A DNA stretch of 43,079 nucleotides from Cohnella lubricantis (GTDB lineage: Bacteria; Bacillota; Bacilli; Paenibacillales; Paenibacillaceae), in NCBI RefSeq assembly GCF_014212015.1, contig NZ_JACJVN010000041.1, forward strand, positions 1 to 43,079. Direction: 5' to 3'. The stretch's first letter is position 1; each line of letters begins with the position of its first letter. This document shows, one piece after another, positions 1 to 8,118 of the stretch. The notes under the pieces are model-generated. The model was not told where the DNA came from. It saw only the letters and a program-made list of their open reading frames with translations, and did not search any database. The translations under genes and the position numbers were made by a program.

Positions 1-78
1 CAATGAGATCCGCTCGACTTGCATGTATTAGGCACGCCGCCAGCGTTCGTCCTGAGCCAGGATCAAACTCTCCATAAA
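1..78 (-). rRNA. rrs: 16S ribosomal RNA, 5' end (partial)
   Basis: Read on the minus strand, this is the start of a bacterial 16S rRNA: AGAGTTTGATCCTGGCTCAG followed by the GACGAACGCTGGCGGCGTGC helix and the ACATGCAAGTCGAGCGGA segment. The gene runs leftwards out of the window, so only about the first 78 nt are present. The mature 5' end is placed at TTTATGGAGAG by analogy with Bacillus 16S. It sits beside ygxA, as one rRNA operon does in Bacillus subtilis. Confidence 0.97.
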
Positions 79-303
79 GGTAAATCCTCCGGCGCTCCAA
101 AGGAACGCGCATCGGAAGCATCTACTTTGAGAGAGCCAAATGGCTCATTCGTTGTTAAATCGTTGTCCGTCTCCCAAGAACCGAAGCTCAAGTTCGACAG
201 GGTCCGTTAAATCCGATCGACGATCGGATCGATTACGCTCGATGTTCAGTTTTCAAGGAACAAGTTCGTTGCTTCTCTAACTCGTCGTTGTCGTAACAGC
301 GAC
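79..303 (-). other. rRNA operon leader
   Basis: This is the transcribed spacer between the rrn promoter and 16S. It contains TTGTTCCTTGAAAACTGAAC (minus strand, about 244-263), a sequence typical of Bacillales rRNA leaders and spacers that takes part in processing and antitermination. It also contains a self-complementary stretch around 215-235 (CCGATCGACGATCGG). I see no coding potential. Confidence 0.7.
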
Positions 304-309
304 CTTCAT

Positions 310-339
310 AATATATCACAGCGTCTCGTTCGATTGCAA
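310..339 (-). promoter_or_regulatory. rrn operon sigmaA promoter
   Basis: Minus strand: -35 TTGCAA (334-339), an 18-nt spacer, and -10 TATATT (310-315) preceded by TGA, giving an extended -10. It lies about 230 nt upstream of the 16S 5' end and points into it. Other rrn promoters could lie upstream in 340-600, but I found none as good. Confidence 0.65.
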
Positions 340-630
340 GGACCAATTTGTTCCAGTCCGTACTTTCTTGCTTGATTCGCTCACCACCGCGTTACCTCTT
401 GCGGCGGCGAGAATTAATTTAACACAGATACAACGGCCGAGTCAACGCTATTTCGACATAAAATTAAAGAAGTAATATTCAGTCATTTCAAGCGATTCGC
501 GCGTTGGGACGGCCAGTCTCGATCCTACTGCAATCGGACGGCAATTCCGGCAATCCGCGTTCCAGCGCTCCGTCATTCGCGGCGCTCTCCTGATACCATC
601 CCCGATTACCAGCCAAATATTCCGATAAAC
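340..630. other. gene-free stretch upstream of the rrn promoter
   Basis: This is non-coding sequence between the rrn promoter and the ygxA terminator. Short open frames exist, but none has a ribosome binding site or a recognisable product. There is an AT-rich patch at about 410-480 (ATTAATTTAACACAG, AAAATTAAAGAAG) that could act as an UP-element or a further promoter for rrn. I see no RNA gene. Confidence 0.5.
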
Positions 631-653
631 CAAAATCCTCCCGAAGGAGGATT
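631..653 (-). terminator. ygxA terminator
   Basis: Minus-strand hairpin AATCCTCC-TTCG-GGAGGATT (634-653, UUCG tetraloop) followed by a short TTTTG run, starting 10 nt after the ygxA stop codon. The run of T is short, but the position and the very stable tetraloop support a Rho-independent terminator. Confidence 0.7.
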
Positions 654-662
654 GGAGTACAT

Positions 663-1562
663 CTATTCAGCTGCCATGCTCCCGGGAACGGCAGCATACC
701 GCAGTTCCATCACGCCGGCTCCGACCTCCCGCTTCGGCCGGGCGACCTCCAACAGATAGCCCTTCCTCGCCAGCTTCTGAAGCAGCAAGGACAAATCCAG
801 GGAAAGCCCCCTCAATTCTTGATGCTCCATAAGCTCCGGCACGCTCCACCCTTCCGCTCTTGTCTCGATCAGGCGCAGCAGCAACGAGCACGAAGACTTC
901 ATTTTCGTCAGAACCGAGAATTCGCAAGCCAGAATCAACAATTGCACTCGCTGTTCGACCGTCTCCCGATTCGTAGTCAGTTCTTCATACAGCTTGTAGA
1001 TGCCCGGGTTCACGCGCCGCAACTGCACCCATACGGTGAACTCCGGATTCATTCCTTCTTCTATAAGCGCGATGTGCGCCCAATGATGCAGAGACGTTAG
1101 GATATGGCTGTAGGCGTCAAGAATCTGGCCGTCCTTCAGGTCTTGCTTCGCTTGCAAGTAGGTCTTCATGAACTTCGAGAACTCGATGAGCATCTTGCGT
1201 TCCTTCATCCGCTCCGGCCAATCGTTCAAGCGGCGCTTCAAGTCGGTCATATACCCGCCCCGATCGAGCAGCACCTCGCCTTGGACGACCCACTGAACAG
1301 CCCCCCGGCTCTCCCCGCTCATGACCCACATCTCCAGATAATCCGCGGTCACTCTTCGAACGAGAACCCGGGTGTCTCCGACAATCAGATGTTCTGTCCC
1401 CTTCTCTTGCTCCTGATCGTATACAGCTAGAATAAGACGGTCCATTCCGTCGAACAGCGTCTCATTAGAATAGGAATTCGAGACCGACACCAGGCTGATC
1501 AGCCCGTCCTCGCGTCCGAACAAATCCGTATAGAACAGTCCGCTGTCATTCATCCGACTCAT
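663..1562 (-). CDS. ygxA: nucleotidyltransferase-like protein YgxA
   Basis: A protein of 299 residues related to B. subtilis YgxA, a Bacillales protein with a nucleotidyltransferase-like fold and a C-terminal winged-helix-like region. Its biochemical activity is not established. The recognition rests on the overall sequence (a central YLQAKQDLKDGQILDAYSHI region and a C-terminal helix-rich part with LLQKLARKGYLLEV) and on position: in B. subtilis ygxA also lies between the perR-ygzB genes and an rRNA operon. The frame opens further upstream at a GTG (1583), but GAGGTG ends 9 nt before the ATG at 1562 (MSRMNDSG), so that start is preferred. A hairpin terminator follows directly. The molecular function is unknown. 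Confidence 0.8.
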   Translation of the reverse strand: MSRMNDSGLFYTDLFGREDGLISLVSVSNSYSNETLFDGMDRLILAVYDQEQEKGTEHLIVGDTRVLVRRVTADYLEMWVMSGESRGAVQWVVQGEVLLDRGGYMTDLKRRLNDWPERMKERKMLIEFSKFMKTYLQAKQDLKDGQILDAYSHILTSLHHWAHIALIEEGMNPEFTVWVQLRRVNPGIYKLYEELTTNRETVEQRVQLLILACEFSVLTKMKSSCSLLLRLIETRAEGWSVPELMEHQELRGLSLDLSLLLQKLARKGYLLEVARPKREVGAGVMELRYAAVPGSMAAE

Positions 1563-1638
1563 GGTCACCATCACCTCGATCACTCAGTCCCTCTTCCCCA
1601 TTGTGAATCCAGAAAGTGGTCTGTCTGCTGATTGTAAG

Positions 1639-1653
1639 CTATAATGATTTTGC
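1639..1653 (+). promoter_or_regulatory. candidate ygzB -10 element with partial Per box
   Basis: A perfect TATAAT (1640-1645) lies 110 nt before the ygzB start. The -35 region at the right spacing is poor. The same bases match a PerR-type operator (TTATAAT-N-ATTATAA) at 10 of 14 positions, as CTATAATGATTTTGC. Given a PerR gene nearby, PerR control is possible but weakly supported. Confidence 0.3.
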
Positions 1654-1754
1654 AGGTGTAAGTATCTTCTACAGAACGGCTTCGGTTTCCTGCCGGGATG
1701 TCGGATATGTCCAAATATGTCGAGACTGATCAAGAAGATGGGAGTTACGTAGAC

Positions 1755-2141
1755 ATGAAGTTTAGAGCTAGCAAAATTTCTACGATGCGGACTTGGGGAT
1801 TGCTGCTCGTATTCGGCGGCATGGGGCTGATGGTGCTCGGCACAAGCGGAATTCTGCTATTCGGCCAAGTAGGCAAGATCATTGCGGCGATCTTCATGGT
1901 GTTCGGGTTGCTGACTTGCGCAGCTAGCATGATGATCTATTTCTGGGTCGGCATGCTGTCCACGAGCGCGCCGGTGATCGATTGCCCCGAGTGCGGCAAA
2001 CGAACGAAGATGCTCGGCAAGACGGACCGCTGCATGTACTGCCATACGATTCTCACTTGGGATCCGGAGGAAGCGACGGAAGGCGCATCAGTTGAAATGG
2101 CAGCTGTTGAGACGGATCGACAGACTCTCTCTCATACATAA
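1755..2141 (+). CDS. ygzB: UPF0295 membrane protein YgzB
   Basis: A small membrane protein of 128 residues, UPF0295/DUF2614 (YgzB) family, function unknown. Two hydrophobic segments follow a basic N-terminus (WGLLLVFGGMGLMVLGTSGI and IIAAIFMVFGLLTCAASMM). After them comes a cytoplasmic zinc-ribbon-like motif CPECGKRTKMLGK...CMYC (CxxC-CxxC) and an acidic tail. The frame is open upstream to 1698, but family members begin MxxxxSKIxxxRT, which fits the ATG at 1755 (MKFRASKISTMRTW). That ATG is preceded by GGGAG at 10 nt. In B. subtilis ygzB lies between perR and ygxA. Here a GH18 gene is inserted between perR and ygzB, and ygzB faces the other way. Confidence 0.85.
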   Translation: MKFRASKISTMRTWGLLLVFGGMGLMVLGTSGILLFGQVGKIIAAIFMVFGLLTCAASMMIYFWVGMLSTSAPVIDCPECGKRTKMLGKTDRCMYCHTILTWDPEEATEGASVEMAAVETDRQTLSHT

Positions 2142-2145
2142 GGCA

Positions 2146-2186
2146 AGAGGCGCAGCCGGCGGAAGAAGATCCGCAGCTGCGCCTCT
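2146..2186. terminator. bidirectional terminator between ygzB and the GH18 gene
   Basis: The arms AGAGGCGCAGC (2146-2156) and GCTGCGCCTCT (2176-2186) form an 11-bp perfect stem between two convergent genes, directly after the ygzB stop and 8 nt past the GH18 stop. The flanking T content is modest on both strands. Confidence 0.7.
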
Positions 2187-2194
2187 CTTATAGA

Positions 2195-3955
2195 TTAGGG
2201 GTGCGACTGGAGCGCCTTGTCCAGCACCGCCCATATATCGGAATCCGCGAAGCTCCGGTTCCACGTCGCGGCTCCCGCCAAGCCATACTTCTTGATCAGC
2301 TCCGCACGAGCCTGTATGGACGTCTCGTCTTCAAACCATATTTTCCGAGTGGCCCCGTCTTCCGTGTATTCCGCATAGTGCTGGCCGGTCTCTTCGGACA
2401 ATTCCGGCTTCAGCTTCTTGTCCGTGATCAGCTTCTGCGCGGCGGTCATGCTCATCGTCTTCGAAGAGACCTCAACGCCTCCGTCCTCGCCCGGATTCTC
2501 CGTCCACAGACGCGTATACAGCGGCATACCCAGTATCAGCTTGTCCTTCGGAACGTCATCTTCCTCCAACAGCCGCTTGATAGAAGCTTCCGTCCACGGA
2601 AGAGAGGACACAGAGCCCGCTTCCGGGCTCGATGCCCAGTGCTCGTCGTAAGCCATCAGAATCAAATAGTCCACGGTCTGCGACAATCGCTTGCGGTCCA
2701 GGAAGAGCGACCAGAGCTCGCTATTCGACTTGGGCGTGACATCGATCGAGACGACCAGGCCCTGCTCATGCAGAAGCGGTGTCAGCTCCCGGACGAATTG
2801 GATGAGGTTGTCCTTGTCTTCAGTCTTCACGCTCTCATAATCAATATTAATGCCCTGCAAGCTGAAGGTCTTCGCATAAGCGAGCAGCTGCTGGATCATC
2901 TTCAGGCGGACATCGTAGCTGGCCAACGCCTGATGCGTGCGTTCCTCATCGAAGCCGTTGCTGAACAGCCCCCATATCTGCATGCCTTGGTCGCGAGCCC
3001 ACTTCGAATAGCCTGCATCCGCCTTGCTGACAATTTGTCCTTCTCCGTTGCTCAATTCGAACCAGGTCGGGCTGACGACGTTCACGCCGGTTAGCTCGCC
3101 GATCGATCGCGTGTCCGGGTTCGCCGTATAGACAGCTTCCCAAGTCAAGTTGATCCGCTTGCCCGTCAGCTTCCACGGAACGAACGGCTCCTCGTCCGCC
3201 GCCGAAGCCGCCGAAGGAACCTTCCGGATGGAAGAGAGGACGACGTCGCTCTTCTCCGCGTAGCCGAGGAAGCCTTCTGCGGATTGAACCTTGTACCAGC
3301 CCTCTTCTTCACCCCAGATCGTCAAGCCCGTCCCCGCCGGCATATCCTCGACGATCGGATAAGAACGCTTCGGACCGGACCGCAGCTGAACGCCGTTCTT
3401 CCCGGCATTCTCGGGAACGACCGCCGTCTGCAGCGTACTCTCGGGCAGCTGCAGCGTCACGATGCCCGACTGCGCTCCCACGTCCGCTTGAATGCCGAAC
3501 AGCTGCTTCAGCGGCGCGAAGGGCAGGTACAGCTCGCCTTCTTCATCGGACTTACGGGCCGCGAAGCTTAACGTAATCGGCTTGCTGTTCAGCGTCGCGT
3601 CCAGCGCTCCGGTCTTAAAGTGCAGCACTTCCGTTGACGTTGTCAGAATAATGGTCTCGGTGGCGGCTTCGTAATGTACACCGTCCCCGAGCAGCCGCTG
3701 GGCGATGCTAAGCGGAACGAGCAAGCCTTCGCCTTCGCCAAGCGCGGTTGACTGGCTCCATTGCCCTTCGATCATGATCGGATGAGGCCTTGCCATATAT
3801 TCCGGAATCTCGTGAGACATATTCGGCCTCGTCACCGCCCACCAGACGATGACGGCAGCGGCAGAAGCTAGAAATAAGAGGAGCAGCGCCAAAGCTCGTC
3901 CCAACCGACCGCGAGGTCGGGGACGGCGCCGGCCGGTCATGACCATCGTGTTCAA
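2195..3955 (-). CDS. membrane-anchored GH18 glycosidase with stalk and SH3b domains
   Basis: A protein of 586 residues with three parts. Residues 1-45 hold an Arg-rich start and one membrane helix (ALALLLLFLASAAAVIVWW). Residues about 60-170 resemble the copper-amine-oxidase N-terminal 'stalk' domain common in Paenibacillus surface proteins. An SH3b domain covers about 185-245 (GVQLRSGPKRSYPIVEDMPAG), and a GH18 catalytic domain about 265-580. The GH18 signature GINIDYESV keeps the catalytic Glu. The closest functional group is the YaaH/SleL/YdhD-type cell-wall or cortex N-acetylglucosaminidases, so a role in peptidoglycan turnover or spore germination is inferred. The TTG at 3955 is preceded by GGGAG at 9 nt. 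It lies downstream of perR on the same strand but after the perR terminator. Confidence 0.85.
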   Translation of the reverse strand: MNTMVMTGRRRPRPRGRLGRALALLLLFLASAAAVIVWWAVTRPNMSHEIPEYMARPHPIMIEGQWSQSTALGEGEGLLVPLSIAQRLLGDGVHYEAATETIILTTSTEVLHFKTGALDATLNSKPITLSFAARKSDEEGELYLPFAPLKQLFGIQADVGAQSGIVTLQLPESTLQTAVVPENAGKNGVQLRSGPKRSYPIVEDMPAGTGLTIWGEEEGWYKVQSAEGFLGYAEKSDVVLSSIRKVPSAASAADEEPFVPWKLTGKRINLTWEAVYTANPDTRSIGELTGVNVVSPTWFELSNGEGQIVSKADAGYSKWARDQGMQIWGLFSNGFDEERTHQALASYDVRLKMIQQLLAYAKTFSLQGINIDYESVKTEDKDNLIQFVRELTPLLHEQGLVVSIDVTPKSNSELWSLFLDRKRLSQTVDYLILMAYDEHWASSPEAGSVSSLPWTEASIKRLLEEDDVPKDKLILGMPLYTRLWTENPGEDGGVEVSSKTMSMTAAQKLITDKKLKPELSEETGQHYAEYTEDGATRKIWFEDETSIQARAELIKKYGLAGAATWNRSFADSDIWAVLDKALQSHP

Positions 3956-4061
3956 ATCTTCACTCTCCCATTGGAAGTCTATTAAACTGGACGATCAGCA
4001 GCCGCGAACGGTTGCATCCAATCATCGGCAGATGCCGGGAGGGGATCCGGAAGCCACTAGC

Positions 4062-4098
4062 AAAAACGCGCGCAAGGCTGTCGACCTTCCGCGCGTTT
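4062..4098 (-). terminator. perR terminator
   Basis: Minus-strand stem AAACGCGC/GCGCGTTT (4091-4098 and 4064-4071), extended inward by GGAAGG/GCAAGG-type pairing, followed by TTTTTGC. It begins 13 nt after the perR stop codon. Confidence 0.85.
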
Positions 4099-4110
4099 AT
4101 CTTCTTGTAT

Positions 4111-4542
4111 TTAGGAGCGCAGCGAAGCGCACGTTGGGCAGAGGCCGTAAATCTCCATCCGGTGGCCTTGCACCATAAATCCGGTTCTCTGTGCCGCAGC
4201 TTCTTCAACCGCGCGCACGGGAGGATGATCGAAGTCGACCATGGTTCCGCAGCGCGTGCAGATCGCATGGTAGTGGTCGGACAAGTCGGAATCGAATCGG
4301 CTGGAGTCATCTCCGTAGGTCAATTCTCTAATTAAGCCGGCGTCCACGAACAGCTTCAAATTGTTATAGACCGTCGCTACGCTTAAGCTCGGGTATTGAG
4401 GAGACAGCGCTCGAAAAATGTCGTCGGCAGTAGGATGATCCTCTGATTCCATCAGAAATTGCAAGATCGCATAACGCTGCGGCGTCATCCGGACCCCGCC
4501 GGATTTGAGATGGTCCACGGCATGATGTACCCGGGAGTCCAT
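4111..4542 (-). CDS. perR: peroxide-responsive repressor PerR (Fur family)
   Basis: A Fur-family metalloregulator of 143 residues. It aligns without gaps to B. subtilis PerR, offset by one residue. The regulatory-metal ligands are all present (His36, Asp84, His90, His92, Asp103), as are the four Cys of the structural zinc site (Cys95, Cys98, Cys135, Cys138). The DNA-recognition helix SVATVYNNLK is conserved. In the family, H2O2 oxidises the metal-binding His residues and releases repression of catalase, peroxidase and iron-homeostasis genes. The start ATG is preceded by GTGAGGTGA with very short spacing; no better start is seen. The promoter is overlapped by a Per box, implying autoregulation. 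Confidence 0.95.
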   Translation of the reverse strand: MDSRVHHAVDHLKSGGVRMTPQRYAILQFLMESEDHPTADDIFRALSPQYPSLSVATVYNNLKLFVDAGLIRELTYGDDSSRFDSDLSDHYHAICTRCGTMVDFDHPPVRAVEEAAAQRTGFMVQGHRMEIYGLCPTCASLRS

Positions 4543-4566
4543 TCACCTCACAGCCTTTCCTTCGTG

Positions 4567-4604
4567 TTAAACTAATTGTAAATGTTTATTTTTGCAATTG
4601 TCAA
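4567..4604 (-). promoter_or_regulatory. perR promoter with overlapping Per box
   Basis: Minus strand: a perfect -35 TTGACA (4599-4604), an 18-nt spacer and -10 TACAAT (4575-4580). TTACAATTAGTTTAA (4567-4581) matches the PerR operator TTATAAT-N-ATTATAA at 11 of 14 positions and covers the -10 and probable start point. This is a strong case for self-repression, as in B. subtilis. Confidence 0.8.
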
Positions 4605-4685
4605 TGGAAGAAGCCCCCGACCGAAGCCACGAAAGTCCGATGGCGCTTGCGTTGGCATTCGGAGCGCGCTTGGACTGCCGGCCGA

Positions 4686-5252
4686 TCAACCTCTGCGGTT
4701 CGAGCTGCCCCGCCGTTCCCACACCCAGATCAAACCGCCGATCACGAAGAGGATAACGGCTCCGGTCATCGAGCCCGACGAATGCAGAAACCACCGGGTC
4801 CAGTTCATGTCGGCGATGGAGAACAACGCGAGTCCGCCTGCCGCCAGCAGCACTACTCCCGCGACGGACACTTGGTGCTGGGAAGGGGTTCCCTGTGCGG
4901 AGGGCATCCCGTTCGGGCCTGAAGCTCCGAGCCAACCCGCCGCGTGCCTGTCATTAACCGCCTCGGTCTGCTGCAGTGCATCGAACAAGCTATAGAAGTA
5001 TTGGATCGGCACCAGCAGACTGACCAGCACGATGACGAGGACGCTGCTGCCGCTGCCGGAGCCATTGCCATATTCGATCGCGAAATAGACGATGGCGCAA
5101 ATGTTGAGCGATAGCAGCAGCATGATGGCGATTCCCTTGGCCATTAACCCCAAATACATATGTCCGGTTCCCGGGAAGAGAAGCGACAAGAGCGCGGATA
5201 CCCATTTTCTCTTCTTCCGGACAGGCTGATCAGGATAACCGCTAGAACTCAT
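4686..5252 (-). CDS. small multi-pass membrane protein, function unknown
   Basis: A protein of 188 residues. After a basic start (RKKRKW) comes a glycine/proline-marked helix, SALLSLLFPGTGHMYLG, reminiscent of TM2-type membrane proteins, then a hydrophobic segment (IAIMLLLSLNICAIVYFAIEY) and a third (SVLVIVLVSLLVPIQYFYSLF). A polar loop rich in Gly, Ser and Gln follows, and two further helices sit near the C-terminus. I do not recognise a named family with certainty. The start is well supported: GGAGGTG sits 7 nt before the ATG. It lies 41 nt downstream of mgtC on the same strand and is probably co-transcribed with it. Confidence 0.7.
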   Translation of the reverse strand: MSSSGYPDQPVRKKRKWVSALLSLLFPGTGHMYLGLMAKGIAIMLLLSLNICAIVYFAIEYGNGSGSGSSVLVIVLVSLLVPIQYFYSLFDALQQTEAVNDRHAAGWLGASGPNGMPSAQGTPSQHQVSVAGVVLLAAGGLALFSIADMNWTRWFLHSSGSMTGAVILFVIGGLIWVWERRGSSNRRG

Positions 5253-5293
5253 ATCCGTTCACCTCCAAGAAGTCGATTCCGTTCCGAACCGGT

Positions 5294-5992
5294 CTACTCG
5301 ACCCCGACGGCGAAGACGCCTGCCGTCTTGCGCAGCCGCTCCACGAGCTCGAGAGCCGTCTCGATCTTCGCCATGTTCACCCTCAGACGAATCCGCGTCC
5401 GCACCGAGTCGTTAGGGCCGACGTAAGATTCCTCATATTGAATGCGAAGCAGCTTGGCGCCCTTCTCCCGGAGCAGTTCCTGAAGCTGCTCCGTCGTGAT
5501 CTGGTTGGCGTCCACCGATAACGTGATCAGATGCTCCTTCGTCTGGTTGACGAATCTTCTCTCCACGATATGAAGACCCCAGAGCACGAGCAGTGCAAGA
5601 ACCGAACAGATCGCAGCAGGAAAATAGAATCCGGCGCCAACAGCTAATCCAATAGCCATTACCACCCATAGAGAAGCGGCGGTTGTCAGACCCGTAATCG
5701 ACTTGCCCGTGAACAGAATGGTACCGGCTCCGAGAAAACCGATGCCGGTAATCGCTTGCGCCGCCAATCGGGCCGGGTCGCGGTTCACGTTAGGCTGCCC
5801 GATGAAGTCCGTGAATCCGTAAATGGACAGAATCATAATCAAGCAAGATCCCATGCAGACGAGCGTGTGCGTGCGCAGACCCGCCGCGTGATTCTTGCGT
5901 TCCCGTTCAAAGCCGATCAGACCTCCAAGAATGACGGAGATGAGCAGCCGGAACATCAAATGCCAATTATCAATCACCCAAGGATTGTCCAT
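5294..5992 (-). CDS. MgtC/SapB family membrane protein
   Basis: A protein of 232 residues with a hydrophobic N-terminal half of about five helices and the hallmark segments LGGLIGFERERKNHAAGLRT and ARLAAQAITGIGFLGAGTI. A soluble C-terminal domain of about 80 residues (HLITLSVDANQITTEQLQELL onward) resembles the ACT-like tail of MgtC relatives. The family is linked to growth at low Mg2+ and, in pathogens, to survival in macrophages; it is not itself a proven Mg2+ transporter. Regulation is not visible here. Confidence 0.88.
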   Translation of the reverse strand: MDNPWVIDNWHLMFRLLISVILGGLIGFERERKNHAAGLRTHTLVCMGSCLIMILSIYGFTDFIGQPNVNRDPARLAAQAITGIGFLGAGTILFTGKSITGLTTAASLWVVMAIGLAVGAGFYFPAAICSVLALLVLWGLHIVERRFVNQTKEHLITLSVDANQITTEQLQELLREKGAKLLRIQYEESYVGPNDSVRTRIRLRVNMAKIETALELVERLRKTAGVFAVGVE

Positions 5993-6042
5993 GCCGCCTT
6001 CTCCTTCCCAAATCGTAGCATGATACGAGCCGAATGAACAAT

Positions 6043-6068
6043 GGCTCGGCGGCGGGGCCGCCGCCAGC
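6043..6068 (-). terminator. GC-rich hairpin after the GNAT gene
   Basis: Stem GGCGGCGG/CCGCCGCC with outer GGC/GCC pairs, one base past the stop of the acetyltransferase gene. There is no real T-run (ATTGTTC), so it may attenuate rather than fully terminate transcription into mgtC. Confidence 0.4.
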
Positions 6069-6069
6069 C

Positions 6070-6558
6070 TTAAGTCTCGGCTTCGGCACTTGCCGGCTTC
6101 CGCATCCGCACCATCGCGATGCCCGGCGCCGGGCAGAACGTCTCAGCAGGCAGGAAGCCCAGCTTCGCATACAAGGACAGTGCCGGTTCATTGCGAACCT
6201 CCGCCGTCACATCCCAATCGGAGCCCGGCGCATACTCCGCCATCATAACAGACAGCAGCTTGCTGGCAAGCCCCTGGCGGAAATAATCCGGATGCACCAT
6301 CACCCGGCAGACCGTTGAGCTCCCCGCCTCATCGCCAGTCTCCGCGGATACGGCGGCTGCGAGCTCGCCGTCCTCCGTCCAGCAGCCCCAGAACGTCTCG
6401 GTCCCGGCGCAGGCCTCCAGATCAGCGACTGTCTCGCGAAGCGGCGGAAGATCAGTGACGCCGATGAGGTTCGCTTCGATTCGATAGGCTGCATGCTGCA
6501 AGCTCCACACCAGCTCCGCCGTCTCCCGATTCGACAGATCCAATCGTTCGATCACCAT
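6070..6558 (-). CDS. GNAT family N-acetyltransferase
   Basis: A protein of 162 residues with the GNAT fold. The acetyl-CoA binding motif A appears as CRVMVHPDYFRQGLASKLL, where RQGLAS replaces the usual Q/RxxGxG/A. Motif B is NEPALSLYAKLGF near residue 130. The substrate cannot be told from sequence. AGGAG lies 12 nt before the ATG, a long spacing. It stands alone between the gatB terminator and mgtC. Confidence 0.85.
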   Translation of the reverse strand: MVIERLDLSNRETAELVWSLQHAAYRIEANLIGVTDLPPLRETVADLEACAGTETFWGCWTEDGELAAAVSAETGDEAGSSTVCRVMVHPDYFRQGLASKLLSVMMAEYAPGSDWDVTAEVRNEPALSLYAKLGFLPAETFCPAPGIAMVRMRKPASAEAET

Positions 6559-6611
6559 GAATACTGTTTGCTCCTACTCTTCGTATACTCTTTATCATAA
6601 ATCCAAATGGG

Positions 6612-6650
6612 AAAAAACGGCTATCCTTAATTTCTATAAGGATTGCCGTT
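6612..6650 (-). terminator. gatCAB operon terminator
   Basis: Minus strand: AACGGCAATCCTTA/TAAGGATAGCCGTT (6637-6650 and 6616-6629), a 14-bp stem with one mismatch and a 7-nt loop, followed by TTTTTTCCC. It starts 15 nt after the gatB stop. Confidence 0.9.
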
Positions 6651-6664
6651 CCATCATTCCGTTA

Positions 6665-8101
6665 TTAGCCTTTGAGGCGTTCCATCAGCAGCTTATTCAC
6701 CATGCCAGGGTTCGCCTTGCCCTTCGTCTCCTTCATAATCTGGCCGACGAGGAAGCCGATCGCCCTGTCCTTGCCGCCGCGGAAATCCTCCACGGATTGC
6801 GGGTTGGCGGCGATAACCGCGTCGACGATGGCCACGATCGCGCCTTCGTCGCTGATCTGTACGAGCCCTTGCTCCTCGACGATCTGCTGCGGCGACTTGC
6901 CCGATTCGATCATGGATTTAAAGACGGTCTTGGCAATCTTCGTGCTGATCGTGCCCTTCTCGATCAATCCGATCATCTCGCCGAGCCCTTGGCCGGTGAC
7001 CTTCACGTCGTCCAGCTCCAGGTTGTTGGCGTTCAGATACCCGAGCAGATCGCCCATGATCCAGTTAGCGGACGCCTTGGCGTCGCTCGTGTACTTCAAG
7101 CTCTCTTCGAAGAAGTCGGCAAGCTGCTTGGATGCGGTCAGAACGCCGGCATCGTAGGAAGACAGGCCATACTGCTCCGTATAACGGGCTTGCCGCGCAT
7201 CGGGGAGCTCCGGAATGGAAGCCCGCACGCGTTCCTTCCATTCTTCATCGATATGAAGCCGAACGAGATCCGGGTCTGGAAAATAACGATAGTCATGCGC
7301 ATCCTCCTTGCCGCGCATGCTGAACGTCTTGCCCTGCGCATCGTCCCAGCGGCGAGTCTCCTGTACGATCGTTCCGCCGCTCTCCAGCACGTCCGCCTGG
7401 CGCATCTGCTCATACTCGAGCCCGCGCTGCACGCCGCGGAACGAGTTCATGTTCTTCAGCTCCGCCTTCGTGCCGAATTCCTTCTGTCCCCACGGACGCA
7501 GGCTGATGTTGGCGTCGCAGCGCAGCGAGCCCTCCTCCATCTTGACGTCGGAGACATCGCAATATTGCATGATGGCGCGCAGCTTCTCCAGATAAGCCTT
7601 CGCTTCCTCCGGAGAACGGATGTCTGGCTCGGAGACGATCTCGACGAGCGGCGTGCCGACGCGGTTGAAGTCGGCTAACGATCCGAAGCCGCCGTCTATG
7701 TGCGTCAGCTTGCCCGCATCCTCCTCCAGATGAAGGCGGGTGATGCCAATCCGCTTCGTCTGGCCGTTCACTTCAATGTCGATCCAGCCATTGCTGCCGA
7801 TCGGCTGGTCATATTGCGAGATCTGATACGCCTTCGGCGAGTCCGGGTAGAAATAGTTCTTACGGTCGAACTTGCACCATTCGGCAATCTCGCAGTTGAT
7901 CGCCATCGCGGCCTTCATGGCGTACTCGACCGCCTGGCGGTTCAGCACGGGCAGCACGCCGGGATGGCCAAGGCAGACCGGGCACGTATGGGTATTAGGC
8001 GGCGCTCCGAACGAGGTCGAGCAGCCGCAGAAGATCTTGGACTTCGTATGCAGCTCGACGTGCACCTCAAGTCCAATGACCGTCTCGAATGGGGTAGACA
8101 T
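6665..8101 (-). CDS. gatB: Asp-tRNA(Asn)/Glu-tRNA(Gln) amidotransferase subunit B
   Basis: GatB, 478 residues and full length. It is the kinase subunit of GatCAB: it phosphorylates the side chain of mischarged Glu-tRNA(Gln) or Asp-tRNA(Asn), which is then amidated with ammonia from GatA. Seen here are the opening [13 protein letters not shown], the zinc-binding cysteines (Cys25, Cys27, Cys40, Cys43), the signature [19 protein letters not shown] and EDAGK, and the C-terminal YqeY-like tail domain ending in [12 protein letters not shown]. It is the last gene of gatC-gatA-gatB, 17 nt after gatA. Confidence 0.98.
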   Translation of the reverse strand: MSTPFETVIGLEVHVELHTKSKIFCGCSTSFGAPPNTHTCPVCLGHPGVLPVLNRQAVEYAMKAAMAINCEIAEWCKFDRKNYFYPDSPKAYQISQYDQPIGSNGWIDIEVNGQTKRIGITRLHLEEDAGKLTHIDGGFGSLADFNRVGTPLVEIVSEPDIRSPEEAKAYLEKLRAIMQYCDVSDVKMEEGSLRCDANISLRPWGQKEFGTKAELKNMNSFRGVQRGLEYEQMRQADVLESGGTIVQETRRWDDAQGKTFSMRGKEDAHDYRYFPDPDLVRLHIDEEWKERVRASIPELPDARQARYTEQYGLSSYDAGVLTASKQLADFFEESLKYTSDAKASANWIMGDLLGYLNANNLELDDVKVTGQGLGEMIGLIEKGTISTKIAKTVFKSMIESGKSPQQIVEEQGLVQISDEGAIVAIVDAVIAANPQSVEDFRGGKDRAIGFLVGQIMKETKGKANPGMVNKLLMERLKG

Positions 8102-8118
8102 TGTTGGCTCCTCCTCCT

